DNA of 64,000 nt, taken from positions 281,845,293 through 281,909,292 of the forward strand of contig JBOZIK010000001.1 of the NCBI GenBank assembly GCA_051453625.1, in the 5' to 3' direction. Below are positions 12,151-23,954 of this stretch, piece by piece. How positions within the stretch are numbered: position 1 is the first letter of the stretch; every line of letters begins with the position of its first letter. Source of the DNA: Welwitschia mirabilis. Lineage: Eukaryota; Gnetophyta; Gnetopsida; Welwitschiales. The position numbers and the translations under genes are program-made. Under the pieces are notes generated by a model. That model was given only the letters and a program-made list of their open reading frames with translations. It ran no database searches and was not told where the DNA came from.

Positions 12151-13547
12151 TGTTCAAGACTTGAACTTATAATGAAACTAAGTGAGGACTAATTATTATT
12201 ATTTCCATAAGGATAATTAAGATAGTCAAAAAATAATAAAATATATAAACATTTATGTAAAACAGTAGGAAAAAGTAGTAACTGATATAAGCAAAAGTGC
12301 AAATTAAAAACCTAATAAAAGAGATTTTAAGAAATGAGAACTAAAAATGAATATAGTAATCAAGACTGACATAAATGTTTTAATAAACAAAAACATTTGA
12401 TTCTAAGATATAATGCAACTTTCACATTAAATCCTAGTTTTATCAAGTTATTATGGCTTAAATCATGCTTACATAATCTCAATCGTCACATAAGTGATAG
12501 TGAAATCCCTTTGTTAGTTTTAATCCTTTATGACCTACTCATAAGAATGATAAATAGAATTTGACTCCTAAGAACCATCAAATAAACTAAAATTATGAAA
12601 TAAAAATGTAAACAAAAAGGATTCACTTAAAAACACAAATAACATAGTAATATTATAACTTCATATAAAGCATTAAAGGTATGAAATAAAGCACACATAA
12701 AATCAAGAAATGTAAACTATTATTTTATTATAAAAATGAACTATAGTACATTAATGAATAATGACTTAGCTTAAAGAAAAATTATGCTAGCCTCAAGGTT
12801 ATCCCATTATCAAAGAAGAAAAACTAGAAAGACATGCTATAAGGCTTCTTTACTCCAAGTGTAGAATAATCTCATCCTTCAGGATTGGATGAATATAATA
12901 AAGGGCTTGGATCTTTTTATAAAGGGACTTAGGATTGGGGTAGTTGGAGTTTTTTACATTGTAGTGGTTGGTAAAGTGGATAAGATTCTATCCTATAGCA
13001 TCCAGTGAAGTGGTTATTATTCCTCATCCTATAGCATTAGTGGAATCTTCATCATGTATTATTTGATGGAAGCTTTATCATGTAGCATTTGGTGGAAGCT
13101 TCACCATGTGGCATTAAGTGGAATCTTCATAATGTTGTAATAGATGGAGAATCATTATAGTATTTTCAACATGTGGACATGAGTCTAGATGCTTCCAACC
13201 TATGCTATTGCCATGTGTATGAAAAGCCATTGCTAGATATCATTATTACATGTCATTATCACTTCACTACCATGTTGCCACTATATGTTTGTTACATCAC
13301 TACCACGTGTCATTGCCATATGTTTCCAATTTAGTCATTGTTTTATGCCTAGTTGAATTTAGTTTTAGATATGTATTTCAAATCATGGCTAAAAATTTAA
13401 AAACATTAAAGATAAAAATGTAAATTCACATATGGCAAGAAAAATGATGAAAGACATTATTTTATAATAAAGAACTTAATTAATATCTTTAATTATGCTA
13501 AATTAACCTAACATACTCGGTATAGATGTGAATTTTTAGATGTATCA
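12151..13547 (-). repeat. 5' LTR of element E
   Basis: This is the partner of 8897-10295. It has a TATA-like word at 12914-12923 (minus), and the same U3 minisatellite (about 13021-13147) with four to five copies of a unit near 27 bp. The CACATG cluster follows at about 13200-13325. The 31-bp tandem duplication of the other LTR is absent here, so it arose after insertion or differed in the template. Confidence 0.88.
12914..12923 (-). promoter_or_regulatory. TATA box of element E 5' LTR
   Basis: The minus strand reads TTTATAAAAA followed by GATC. It is conserved in position with 9664-9673 and would have driven the genomic RNA. Confidence 0.6.
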
Positions 13548-13552
13548 TTCAT
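13548..13552. repeat. Target-site duplication TTCAT, right of element E
   Basis: An exact match to 8892-8896. Confidence 0.85.
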
Positions 13553-15832
13553 CTATAGTAAGAAATCAAACTTTGATGATATGTTCATCCTTAATAACCT
13601 TTTTATTATAAATGTTTCTTTATGTAGCTATATAATTCATTTATTTTATTATTAGTGGATTTCATATTTGACAATCTATATTATATTTTATATTAGTAGA
13701 TCTTTAAAATTGAAAATGAATTATAGTCATCACATAATTATCACATTATTTTAGACATAGAAAAATCATAATTAGTTATAACATGTGGAATTAGGTATAT
13801 GCCAAATCTAATATTCTTATTGGTCTCTATTATTATTGAACAAAATCCTTACTAGTTTTATAATATTAAACTTTACCTTAAACATTTTACTTTTGCAATC
13901 TTTATTTATCAACTAACATTCACAACTTTAGTATAATTTATTTTATTTTCCTATAAGAATGACATTCTCTTTACTTTGATTTGGGTCCTCCATACTAAAA
14001 TCATGATTTCAAAAAACTAAAATTCTTATGATGAGAGAAACAGTTTTGGAATAAAGAAAATTTTATTGAATGGAGAATAAATATAATTTCCTCTTCTTCT
14101 AGAGCTCTTTTCTAAATAATTTATGACTTGAATTCTTATTACTTATTGCATTGCGTTGATCTTACATAGACATGTATCTTGTTTATAGTAATTTCAAAGA
14201 TATGAAATAATTAGAATATATTTTAATTATTTTTTATTAGATTATAGCACAAACTTATAAAATAGAAGTGTTCCATCACTTTGAACCAAAGATTTAAGCA
14301 TAAAAACCTCTAAATAACTTGAGCTTTTTCCTTTATTATAAAAATATCACTTAAATATAGTTTAGCATATTTCAATTTATAAAAGAAAAGTAGAAATTTA
14401 TCTTATGGAAATAGTAAGAAGTTTCTTCTTTCTCTTGAAATATCTTCTTAAATAATGTCACTTGAATTTTTACTGCTCATTTCATTGCATTTATTTTGCA
14501 TAAACATATCTTTTTTTAAGAGTAATTTTAAAGATATGAAATAATTACAAAATATTATAATTATTTCTTATAAAATAGAACTATTTCATTACATGAATGC
14601 AACCAAAAAAAAAAGAAAAAATGAAAAAAAATAAAAAATCTCTAAATAACTTGAGTGTTTACTTCCTTCTAAAAATATCACTCAAATTAAATTTAGTATA
14701 CTTTAATCTATTAAAGAATAAGTAATTTATCCTCCAAAAAAAATATAAGAAGTTAGTAATTCACTTTTTACTTATTCTGAAGATTGATAATAATAACTAC
14801 ACTTTAAGATTTAATACTTGGAAAGGGATATGAAATGTAATAAAAACAATATGGTTATGTGTTTTACACTTTAATGATTTTATTAAAGATCTAGTAGTAA
14901 TGATCTATTAGCAATAATATATAATAATTATGATAATAAGTGGGAAAAATAATATTAAAGCTCAAAATTTTAGGAAAACTAAGTAATTTTTATAGTGTTT
15001 TTTCTACACATGTCCAATAATATTATTAGAAGGAATATGAATGTCAAATAAGCTTGTATAATTTATTAAAATAATAATAAAAGTAGAGTTCATCTCTTTA
15101 TTTATTATACATTTACATTTGTTTCAAATATCTGGTATATATTTATACCTAATTTTAATGTATTTAATGATCTATTTAAATTTAATTAAACTAAAGTGGG
15201 AAAAAAATGTTTATTTATATGAAATATTTAAAAATAAAAATATCTTACATATCACATGTGTTCATTCAATTTGAAAATTTTTACTTAAAAATTTAATCAT
15301 GGCTCCATCCTTTAAAAAATGATGAAAACCTAATTCTAGTTTCATAAGTAAGACCATGCTATAAGAAAAACCCAATATAATTATAAATTTTATGAAATTT
15401 CTAGTTCAAAAAACAAAAGTCAAATTAGGTGCTTCTATTGCATAAAACAACAATATCTTAAATTATATGAGTAAGGGAGCAAGAAATAATATACTAAATA
15501 TAACATTAGAGAAGCCACATGGTTATCTCCAGCAGTTAGCTAAGGTTCTATTACAATATGTTATCACCTCCATGATCGACCCCCCTTCCTAACTTCCCCT
15601 TAATGAAAGTAAAAAAGGATTGTCATTACACTATAGAGTAAAAACAATTATTGAATATTGAATAGAGCATACAACTATTCATCATGAATGAAGCATGCAA
15701 AAGAATGAAGCTACTTTAAAATCATAAGTTGGATATGTGTCTTCATAATCTTAGAAATCATGATCATAACCTTTTGTTCATATTTAAATTTTTAGAAATT
15801 TTACCTTTAAAATTTAGTAAATTAACATATTT
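13553..15832. other. AT-rich non-coding stretch
   Basis: No domain or RNA was recognised. A pair of similar segments near 14040-14350 and 14400-14660 (both containing wording like TCTAAATAACTTGAG and a preceding ATTGCATT) suggests an old local duplication of about 350 bp. Confidence 0.4.
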
Positions 15833-15883
15833 TTAATAATAATTTACTTATAAATATCATATTTATAAGTAAATTATTATTAA
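15833..15883. repeat. 51-bp perfect palindrome
   Basis: Arms 15833-15857 and 15859-15883 are exact reverse complements (25 bp each) around a single C at 15858. It could form a cruciform or a long hairpin. No transposon ends or target duplications were seen around it, so it is not assigned to a MITE. Confidence 0.9.
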
Positions 15884-17513
15884 TCTTGTCTTATCCATTA
15901 ATTTTCAAAATTATTATTAAGAAGGAATGACTTTTAATATTTTATTTAGAAGTTTTTTTGAGTTATTCATACTTCATTAGAATTTGATAAGTAAAAATGA
16001 CTAGCATCATCCTCTAGACTACCAGTGGTGTTGGTGTTTTAAATATAGAATAAATCAATAGATTAAGCTTACAACCTAATGATGAAGTAGTCCATGAGGA
16101 CCAAACACTACATATCCAAAACTACAACCCAATGAGATTTCTTATTATCCATTTCTTAATAACAAGAATGTATTCATAGATGTCAAGAATGTATTGATAA
16201 ATATATTTAGCCTTAAGAAAAGCTATAAAATGGTAGCCTATCCAAAGGGTTAGACATATTTTTCTATTACTTGTTGGATTATTTATCTTAGAGTCCATTA
16301 TCATTATAGTGATATTCTTCATGCATCCATCAAAACTATATTATTCTAAATTAAGACTTTAAATGGATGCAATAATGACTTCTCTCATCACAAGGTTCTG
16401 ACCATTTATTCTTCCTTGTTAGGTATGAGAAAATGACTAAGACATGTGGAGTCTATCATGTTATGATCTAGATTTTAATTTATGTTGACTTGGTATTCCT
16501 TATAGTTATTGCATCATTAGTAAATTCAATTTTTTTTGATCGAATTTGATTTATTTTTCATCTCTTATTTAATTAATATTACTAATTATGTAATAGCACA
16601 TTTTAAATGTTCTTTTCTATTTCTTTCTTAAATCTATTTATAATGTGTTATTATGGTTTAAACAATTAATACATTAGTTTATGATAACTTTCATGCTATC
16701 TTAGTGTTTTGGAAATTTCATTGTAAGATGTAACATCTCTAATATCTATATTTTCAATACATTTAAAATCAATAGTAAATAATTTAGTGCTTGTTTATAA
16801 ATTCAACTTGTACTTGGTGAAATATCTTTTACTTGGCTAGGTTTTTCTTAATTAGTTGCCTTATGAATAGCCACTCTTCAGTCTTAGAAGAAAACATCTA
16901 ATCTAGTGAATTTACTCTTTAATTAATTTTACACTTCCTTTATGCTCAAGTATACCTTTAAAATCTTCATTTAATCCTTATAAGCTTTGAGGTACCTTTG
17001 GAGTCCCTATGAAAGAATGAAAACTATAGTTAATTATAACATAACAGAACACTCTAGTCTCTTATTTAATAGTTCTTATCCCTTAAAAACTGGAAACATC
17101 TTCAAAAAATCATAATATTTTACAAAATGTAAAGTATAATAAGTTTTTAACATCATTGATTATGGTTATAGTTTAGATTTCTTTGCTTTTTAGGAATTAT
17201 CAATTTTCTTTAAAATCATAGAAACATGTTTTATATGTTTTATTAAGACTATAAAAAATTTATATGTTTTATGGGAACTAAGACATTTGAAGCATATGAA
17301 CATAGATCTATAAACATTTTTTTTAGATCTATTATATGGGATTTTACTATAATTTAACTTTACTTTTGTATTTTTAATTATAGAAAGGGAAAATTTAGAT
17401 CTATTATCAAAATTCATGGAACTAGTTTATGTATTTTACTATTAATAGACATTTATTTCTTATAAAGAAATATTTGAAGTCAAATTATCTTAATAAAAAG
17501 CCTTTTATTAAAT
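15884..17513. other. AT-rich non-coding stretch
   Basis: Two short minus-strand frames (16122-16322 and 17190-17417) have no convincing family match. The second contains CFKC followed by SSH, reminiscent of a zinc knuckle with wrong spacing. Nothing else is supported. Confidence 0.35.
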
Positions 17514-17525
17514 AGTATAGTAGTT
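17514..17525. repeat. SINE target-site duplication, left copy
   Basis: AGTATAGTAGTT, identical to 17778-17789. Confidence 0.9.
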
Positions 17526-17777
17526 GTCAATGACTTCTTACTAGAGTGGTAAGAACATACATGGACCCAGAGTTCCAAAGTTCAAACCCTGGTAGTGGTA
17601 GGGAATACAATGAAATAGATTTCATAAGCCTAGGTGCCACTGGGCATTTGTGTGGTATAAAATTACCTATTCACTATTAGTAAAAAATACAAGTGGAATA
17701 GATTCTATAAGTCCAAGTACCACTGGGCATTTATGTGATGTAAAATTACCTACCCACTATCTTTTCAAAAAAAAAAA
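17526..17777 (+). mobile_element. tRNA-derived SINE with duplicated body
   Basis: A 252-bp unit sits between 12-bp perfect target duplications and ends in an A run. Its head carries an A-box-like TAGAGTGGTAAG (about 17542-17553) and a B-box-like AGTTCAAACCCTGG (about 17580-17593), at the spacing of a tRNA-type RNA polymerase III promoter. The body after the head is present twice in tandem (about 17607-17681 and 17687-17759), each copy running from an AATACAA start through CCACTGGGCATTT to ACCCACTAT or ATTCACTAT. It would have been moved by LINE proteins, none of which are in the window. Confidence 0.88.
17607..17759 (+). repeat. Tandem duplication inside the SINE body
   Basis: Two units of about 74 bp share CCACTGGGCATTT and TAAAATTACCTA words at equal offsets. 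They differ at several sites, so either the duplication is old or it was already part of the source SINE. Confidence 0.85.
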
Positions 17778-17789
17778 AGTATAGTAGTT
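17778..17789. repeat. SINE target-site duplication, right copy
   Basis: AGTATAGTAGTT directly follows the A tail and matches 17514-17525. Confidence 0.9.
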
Positions 17790-19224
17790 TATTTTATTTT
17801 TTATCTATTTTTTGTAATGTAGAATTCTGCAACTAGCTTGTGTTGTTATAACTTCTATTAGTATTACCATATTTTTTAATAATTTATCATTTAAATTTGA
17901 ACTTGTGTATTTTAGTAATTTCTATTATTTTTTATTAGTAATTTATCATAAAAATACATTTATCAATCTTATCTTTTCATAAAACATTATATTTAATTTA
18001 TAATAAATGGATTATTATAGGGAAAGTGATAAACAACTTAATGTAGAGCTAATGTACCAAAAAATCCAAGAACACTTTTGAGATTGTGTTTTTAGTGAGT
18101 GATAAAGTCATAGAATAAAATCTACAAGAATCAGAGTAAAAAAAGACATGACATAATCTCTTTCTACTAATAATATAGGATTATAATTGCAAAAAAAAAA
18201 AAAAAAAAAAATCAATACTAGTAGATCATTAAATATTTCCCCTCAATAGTAACCTCCAAAAACCTCACTTAGGCTTTACTACTCTGAGGCTTGGTAGCCT
18301 TCAAAAGAGGATACAAGTGAGAGGAATAATCTTATCCTAGGAAATATCTCCTTAGTTTCTCTAATAAAATCTCCTCTTAAGCTCTAACTCCATGATCTCT
18401 TACTTCTTCCTTGTCAACTCTAGCATGCTTTTCATCTTCTCACATCCTATTATTTACAAGGCTCCAAGAGAAATCATTGTCATGAAAGGATCCTTCTAAT
18501 ATTACCCTCTTATACCTTCCACTAAAAATGATATCTAACATTGCTTGTTCATTATACCTATATTTCCTCTAAACATAATACATATCATGCAACTTTTTCT
18601 TTACTTAAACATAACATATTCCTCTCATTAAGATGCTTTATATGCTAATTGCATATGATTCCTACATGGTAATTAGATGGTGCCTTCATGGAAATTACAC
18701 ATGATGGATATTATATCCCATATAATCACGCTAGAACCTTAACAAATAGATTCCTAACTAAAACACACTCTTTATATTTATATTCTAAGGATGCTCCTAC
18801 ATCACAACTAGAATAACAACCACTCATAAATGACTTTAAAAGAGCCTATATTTAAAACTAGTTATACCTCAATTAAAAATTATATAAACATTATTTTAGG
18901 TGAATTAACTAGGTATAAACTTGACAAAAATAGTTTATATTTCCTATCACGTAGGAAAAAATTAAAATTTTATGGTAACCTAAGTATTTAGCTATAACTT
19001 TTTATATAATTTCATCCCTGGCATGAAAATAATTTAAATGAATCTAGATATTATTAGTTTATTAGCTAATTTCATGACTTATATTTTTAAGATTCCTATG
19101 AACATTTGAAATAATTTAAAGCCATAATTTCAATATAGGAGACTAGGATAAAGTAGTTAAACTAAAAGTTTTCCTCTTCTATTTAAAAAAAAGGTAAAAT
19201 ATTGGATAAAAAATTTAAATTCTT
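17790..19224. other. Non-coding stretch with a 21-A run
   Basis: A run of 21 A lies at 18191-18211. The segment 18235-18540 is more C-rich than its surroundings, but no family was recognised on either strand. The 5' end of the plus-strand Tat-type element G may begin in the right part. Confidence 0.4.
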
Positions 19225-19565
19225 ATTTAATTAGGTTATGAAGAGGTTTAAGATCTGAATTTTTGAAAAATTACTTTCTAGCACATAAAACCAATGAATT
19301 TAGAAGAAAAATCATGGATTCTTAAGAATAAGAAAAAGAACTTATTTGTAAGAGTTTGATAATTTTAGAGAATTATGAAAAATATATCCACAAAATGATT
19401 TAAAGGCTTGGAAATTATTAATATTTATTCCATAAAGGAACAAATAGACACAATAGGCAACTAATAGAGACAATAAGTGATGGAAATTTCATAGCTAGAG
19501 AACCTAATGAAGCATGGGAGACCTTGGGAAACCTAGCTGATATCTTTAAAAATTAGAATAAGCCT
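19225..19565 (+). pseudogene. Degenerate gag (element G)
   Basis: Across several stops the plus strand reads a segment like FLKNYFLAHKTNEFRRKI, then, after a decayed middle, RQLIETISDGNFIAREPNEA, then WETLGNLAD. This is the C-terminal half of the plant gypsy gag domain, where F-L-E-x-x-F-P-A-x-K precedes I-D-x-x-x-x-G-x-x-M-x-K-x-P-x-E-A-W. Gag would form the virus-like particle. The match covers about 110 residues of the usual domain, and the zinc knuckle was not found. Confidence 0.7.
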
Positions 19566-20548
19566 TCTAGAAAAATTAACATAGCCACATAAGCATGATA
19601 TTATATGACCATACGATAAGTATCATGTACATTAGATGAGGGAAAAAACTAAATAAAAACATTAGATTACATCATTAAAATATTGCATAATGTTCAAGCA
19701 TCAAAACATTAAATAATTAGTGGTGAAGATATATGTGTTATATCTACTTTTGATGAGTATTAGATAAGAGAATATTGTTTTGTCTCACTCTATAAATAAA
19801 TATTATGTGAAAAGATGAAAATTTTTCAAGGTAAGATATCCTTTTTAAGATAATAAAAATAAAAAAAAGATATTATTTCCTTATTAACGTTAATACAAAA
19901 TATGGTATAAAAATTACCTTGTATTTTCATGGAAGACTCCACAAAATGAAACATATAGTTTTAAGCTACTTACTTAACCTTAAATAAGATCATTAAAGGA
20001 CATTATTCTAAAATAATTTATATATTTTCAGTTAGGCAGAGATAACAAACAAGCTAAAATTGACAACCAAATGTCTTAAACTCTTTAACTTCTAGAGTAA
20101 GAAATAAATAAGTATTTTCAAATTACAACTCACTCATTTATCATACTTAACTAGAGATAAAATGATAAGCTTTTAGTCCAACCTATTTCTAATCCAAAGG
20201 ATATTAATACAATTGTATAATAGGCATAGCTATGAAAGTTAATGCTGTCTCACTGAGAACTAATACTTAGATAAATAAACATGCTCAACTACTTAGGGAA
20301 GATCCTTTTCTATAGAATTTTAAACCTCAACAACATATAAAAATGAAAAATATAATGAAGACATCATAGTAATATTTACATAATAATAGGTGATAAAAAC
20401 CCCATTTTCATAATCACCTTACATCATTAGAAAAAAACGACATGAGTAAAAATACCTAAAAATGTTTATGTAAATGAACATAAACATTTATCTTTTAGAT
20501 GTGATTAACTAAATCTCATCTTGTACTAAATTTCTTAACTATATGTAA
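19566..20548 (+). other. Decayed gag-protease linker of element G
   Basis: No motif is readable. The position between gag and protease fits the variable linker of the polyprotein. Confidence 0.35.
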
Positions 20549-21165
20549 ATGATAAAGAAAAGTATAAAATCTAATAATAATACCTTTTTATCATACCAAG
20601 TAAGTATCCTAATCCAAAATAAAGTTGTATTAGATTTTCAAGATTTTGATTTCTTAAAAAATTCATGTGTTATAGGCAAAAAGGGAAAAAAAAAGAGCCT
20701 TATAGACTTAGAAGCTAGTTTAAATTTACTTATTTATTCATTGTATAAAAAACTTGGAGTAAAAGGATCAAATAAAACTAGAATAAGCTTGTAACTAATT
20801 AACTGCTCAACTAGGATCCCTAAAAAATAGTAGAGAATTTTTTCTATATGTGAAACATTTTACTAATTAAAGGAATTTATAATATTATAAATATAAGATA
20901 ATATAGGAGGATTTTTTTTCTTTTAATCTTAAGAGGACCATATATAGCCATATCTAACCCTCTAATCAATTAGAAAAATGGAGTAGTAAACATTTTCTTT
21001 GGAAATATGAATACAAAGTTGTAATTTTTAATATAGTAAAAAAAAGAAACCCCATGGATGACTTAAAATAATCAAACTTAGTTGAAATTAAGAAAGAAAA
21101 AATTTTAGAAGGACATTAACTATGTGAGTTTCATGAAGAACTAACAATTGATATCTAAATAAATT
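20549..21165 (+). pseudogene. Degenerate aspartic protease and spacer (element G)
   Basis: The open part (20549-20794) reads a segment like FLSYQVSILIQNK, a KNSCVIGKKGKKK piece, the active-site region LIDLEASLNLL, then YSLYKKLGVKG and a TRISL end. This is the standard plant Tat/Athila protease layout. The active-site D-L-G-A is D-L-E-A at 20705-20716, a single Gly-to-Glu change that would inactivate it. After the stop, the frame continues with a decayed L-x-D-x-S-T-R-I-P piece and then the spacer signature LRGPYIAISNPLIN and a GNMN segment (about 20925-21040). Stops and frameshifts confirm a pseudogene. Confidence 0.8.
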
Positions 21166-22629
21166 GCTATCTTAAGATATTTTATAGGAAGGATAAATTA
21201 TAAACTTCATAATATCTATTATTCCTTTTATTGAACTCCTTATAAGTTTACTTAATCAAAGCTACAATAACTCTTTAGAAGCTTTATGTGATATTATACT
21301 TAAGGGGAAAAATATTTTCATAGAGTTTCATAAAATATTATGGTTTGACCTAAGAATAAAGAAGGATTAGGCTTTATTAGTTTATTTACTTTTTTTTATG
21401 GCTTAGAAATTTAAGATATGGAAGTTCATCCATCCTATAAAATGGTTTTTTAACTCTCTCTAAGATAAAATTTCAATGCTTCTATGTTCTTAAAATTACT
21501 TAGAAGTCTTAGTATATGATTCATTATTTTATTTCTAAGATTTATCTAAAGATTCTGGGTGAGTTGGGTGAACATATTATTTCATGATGGTTGTCTCTTT
21601 CCCTTGCTTCATTATGAATTACAAATTTAAGATTGACCATTTTCTTGTTTAATGTGAAATAACTTCATTACAAATCTTTAATTTAAAAATAATTAGATAT
21701 CCTTAATTTATTTTTAGTAAGATTATAAGGCTTTTAGTAGCTTACAAAAATATTTTCTTAAGCTTTATTAGTTTTTGCAACATGCATATCAAGTCTTTGA
21801 TGATCATCTTCTAAATATAGAAGAATTATGCTTGTGAGATTTCTAACCTATGATTCCCTTATATCCAATGAAATCCTATCATTTTAGTAGCTAATAAAAC
21901 TATTAGCATTAATTATAACTAAAAATGGTACATTTAAAAATCATTTCTACAATGGATTTCTTCATTGACTAGGAGAATGGTTTCTTCCATGCTTTTTTCC
22001 ATTGTTTACTTACTTAAGATGCATGGAGTTTGATTTATTATGTCCTCTTGCATATTTATATTAATATAAAGATATCATTTTCTTAAGACTATCCCCAATT
22101 TTAGTGATGTTCATGATTTTCATTGATAAACCAATAAGCCATGCATTTTTTACTTTAATTGGAAACAAATATGTAACTTGCCCTTTAGAAAATAGAGTGT
22201 ATCTTAGAATTTTTTCTTAATATGTAGGATAAAATTAATATTTTTTGTCATGTTTAATTTCAGAGTTGTGTTAATGTAAACAAGGTTTAGTTGGGGTTTA
22301 CACCTCTTATAACTTTTTTGGCTTTGATCTTGCAATGTTTTAAAAAGGAATTATCCTTTCAAGTTCATCCTCCTCTCCACTTTGTTAATGGAAATATGCA
22401 CACTCACTCTTCTATGCCTTTGAAAATAGAATATCAAAACCACTCCTTTGTGCAAATTAGTGCTTTAACTTTTTTTCTTTTGAAATTCATTGTAATCTCT
22501 TTTTTTCCTTCATTGTAGTTATGTTGCCTTCTATTTTATTCCATCTAGAACTCCTTTGAGTAACTTTTTATTCATCTCTTATGGCATGTTTCATAATACT
22601 TATCTTTAACATAGATCCCATCCATTTAT
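21166..22629. other. AT-rich stretch, no gene seen
   Basis: RT of element G would be expected in the first kilobase but no RT motif is readable. The 75-residue frame at 22291-22518 has no family resemblance. Confidence 0.4.
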
Positions 22630-23385
22630 GTGATACACATTAGTAAAGGATAGAGACTCAAATGTCATAATTTGATGAAGTAATTAATAACATTAAAAGG
22701 TTAATCCATTTCAAATAAAATAAGAATATCATATTTTTAATTTTTTTAATTTAGAAATGAAAATTAACAAATGCAAATGACGAGATGAAATGAATGAATG
22801 TAATAAAAATGTAAATGCTATGAAATGAAAATGAAATTGTCCAAAATACAATTAATCCTCAAGTTTACCAACTTGTTGTCATCCAAGTTAACCATTATAC
22901 TCAATTTCAAAATTAAATTTAATTTATTAAATCACTAAATTGATATCAACAAAAAGTATAAGGAATATTAAAAAGAAAAGGACATGAGATAAAAAAATCC
23001 TACTTTATTAATCTAACAAAATGTAATTAGCTACATTTACTTATAAGCAATAACTCCTCAATGGAGGATACTTGTTTCAATACCAAGGGAAGCTTTTCTC
23101 ATATGAAAATTGATTCATTTATCAATATGATCCAATTATAACTAGTTACTTTAATGTAAAAATATCCTAAATGAGATGCCTAAGGGGTGTATTTATAGTT
23201 TTTCTTTAGTAGTTTGTGGTTTTTAAATGGTTGGGATTAAAAGGGTGTAACTCTAATTAAAATTTAATTATAATTTTATTAATGATTAAATGGATTTTAA
23301 TCTTCATCCTCTTAGATTCATCTTAGCAAAATGAATGGATGAAGGCTCTAATTATAATAATCATGAATGATGCCATACCCCACTA
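22630..23385 (-). repeat. Solo or partial LTR related to the AB-type LTR (element F)
   Basis: On the minus strand this has the same landmarks as the AB LTRs in the same order: a TATA word at 23190-23198, the segment whose plus strand reads CAATGGAGGATAC (about 23055), then an A-rich U5 part. It is clearly diverged from them. No primer site was found on its left and no coding domain on its right. The ends are approximate. Confidence 0.55.
23190..23198 (-). promoter_or_regulatory. TATA box of LTR F
   Basis: The minus strand reads CTATAAATA, the same word as in the AB LTR promoters. Confidence 0.5.
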
Positions 23386-23659
23386 AACTTATTTTTTGTT
23401 AATAATCATTTTGGTACTTTGTCTAAATGACTAGGGGTAGATGACTTTATAATAAAAAGGATTAAATACTTAGGTATTGATCATCTCTTAGATTCATCTA
23501 AATGACCTAGATGAGAATCATTTAATTTGATGTTTTGATCTTTAAATAGATTCCATTGATGTTCAACTAACTTTCTATGATTCTAAAGCATTAGAAACAA
23601 CTCTAAAAGAATTTCAATTAATTGCATAAACCTCTATTAGGTATTCTAATCATGTATAG

Positions 23660-23954
23660 AATATTTTAATATAATTAGAATTTGTCATAATCTTGTTAAA
23701 TTAATGTAATTACTATTCACAAGAGGTTATGAATGGATTATGTCTCAAACATAATTTAGAAAGGGTCAAAAATGTTGAAAACATATATTCTTTTACTTTT
23801 AATTCTATCTAATAATCATTAAACATACTCTAATAATAATGTCAAATATAACTAATTTGGCCTCATAACATATTCCTTACAAAATGAATTTGGACAATGT
23901 TAGCATGCAATTTTGTGACTAAGATCAAGTGTAGAAATTAGTACATAAGTCAAT
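23660..23954. repeat. Direct repeat Y, left copy
   Basis: About 295 bp from AATATTTTAATA to GTACATAAGTCAAT, repeated at 25509-25823 with scattered differences and small indels. A shorter block X (plus strand like TTGTCTAAATGACTAGG, near 23425) precedes this copy. Confidence 0.85.

Larger units (their letters stand above)
8897..13547 (-). mobile_element. Complete non-autonomous LTR retrotransposon (element E)
   Basis: Two direct LTR copies (8897-10295 and 12151-13547, 1399 and 1397 bp) flank a 1.86-kb interior. The element is bounded by the same five bases, TTCAT, at 8892-8896 and 13548-13552, the target duplication expected of Ty3/gypsy integration. Orientation is minus: a primer site abuts the right LTR on its inner side, and a purine-rich end leading into TGTGATAACA abuts the left LTR. 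The interior has no readable gag or pol and is too short for them, so this is a LARD-like non-autonomous element that needed proteins from a relative. The LTRs differ at many sites, so the insertion is old. Confidence 0.9.
19225..21165 (+). mobile_element. Fossil Ty3/gypsy element, Tat-type (element G): gag and protease
   Basis: Gag (19225-19565) and protease plus spacer (20549-21165) follow each other in the plus direction at the usual distance. No LTR, primer site or later pol domain was found, and sequence to the right shows no RT motif, so the element is truncated or too decayed. It is the same lineage type as element H but on the opposite strand. Confidence 0.75.

Noticed and set aside
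16122-16322. Possible copia gag start
   Set aside because: Only vague similarity, with no primer site or neighbouring domain.
17190-17417. CFKC...SSH piece as a chromovirus zinc knuckle
   Set aside because: The spacing is wrong (three residues before His) and no gag core or other domain is near.
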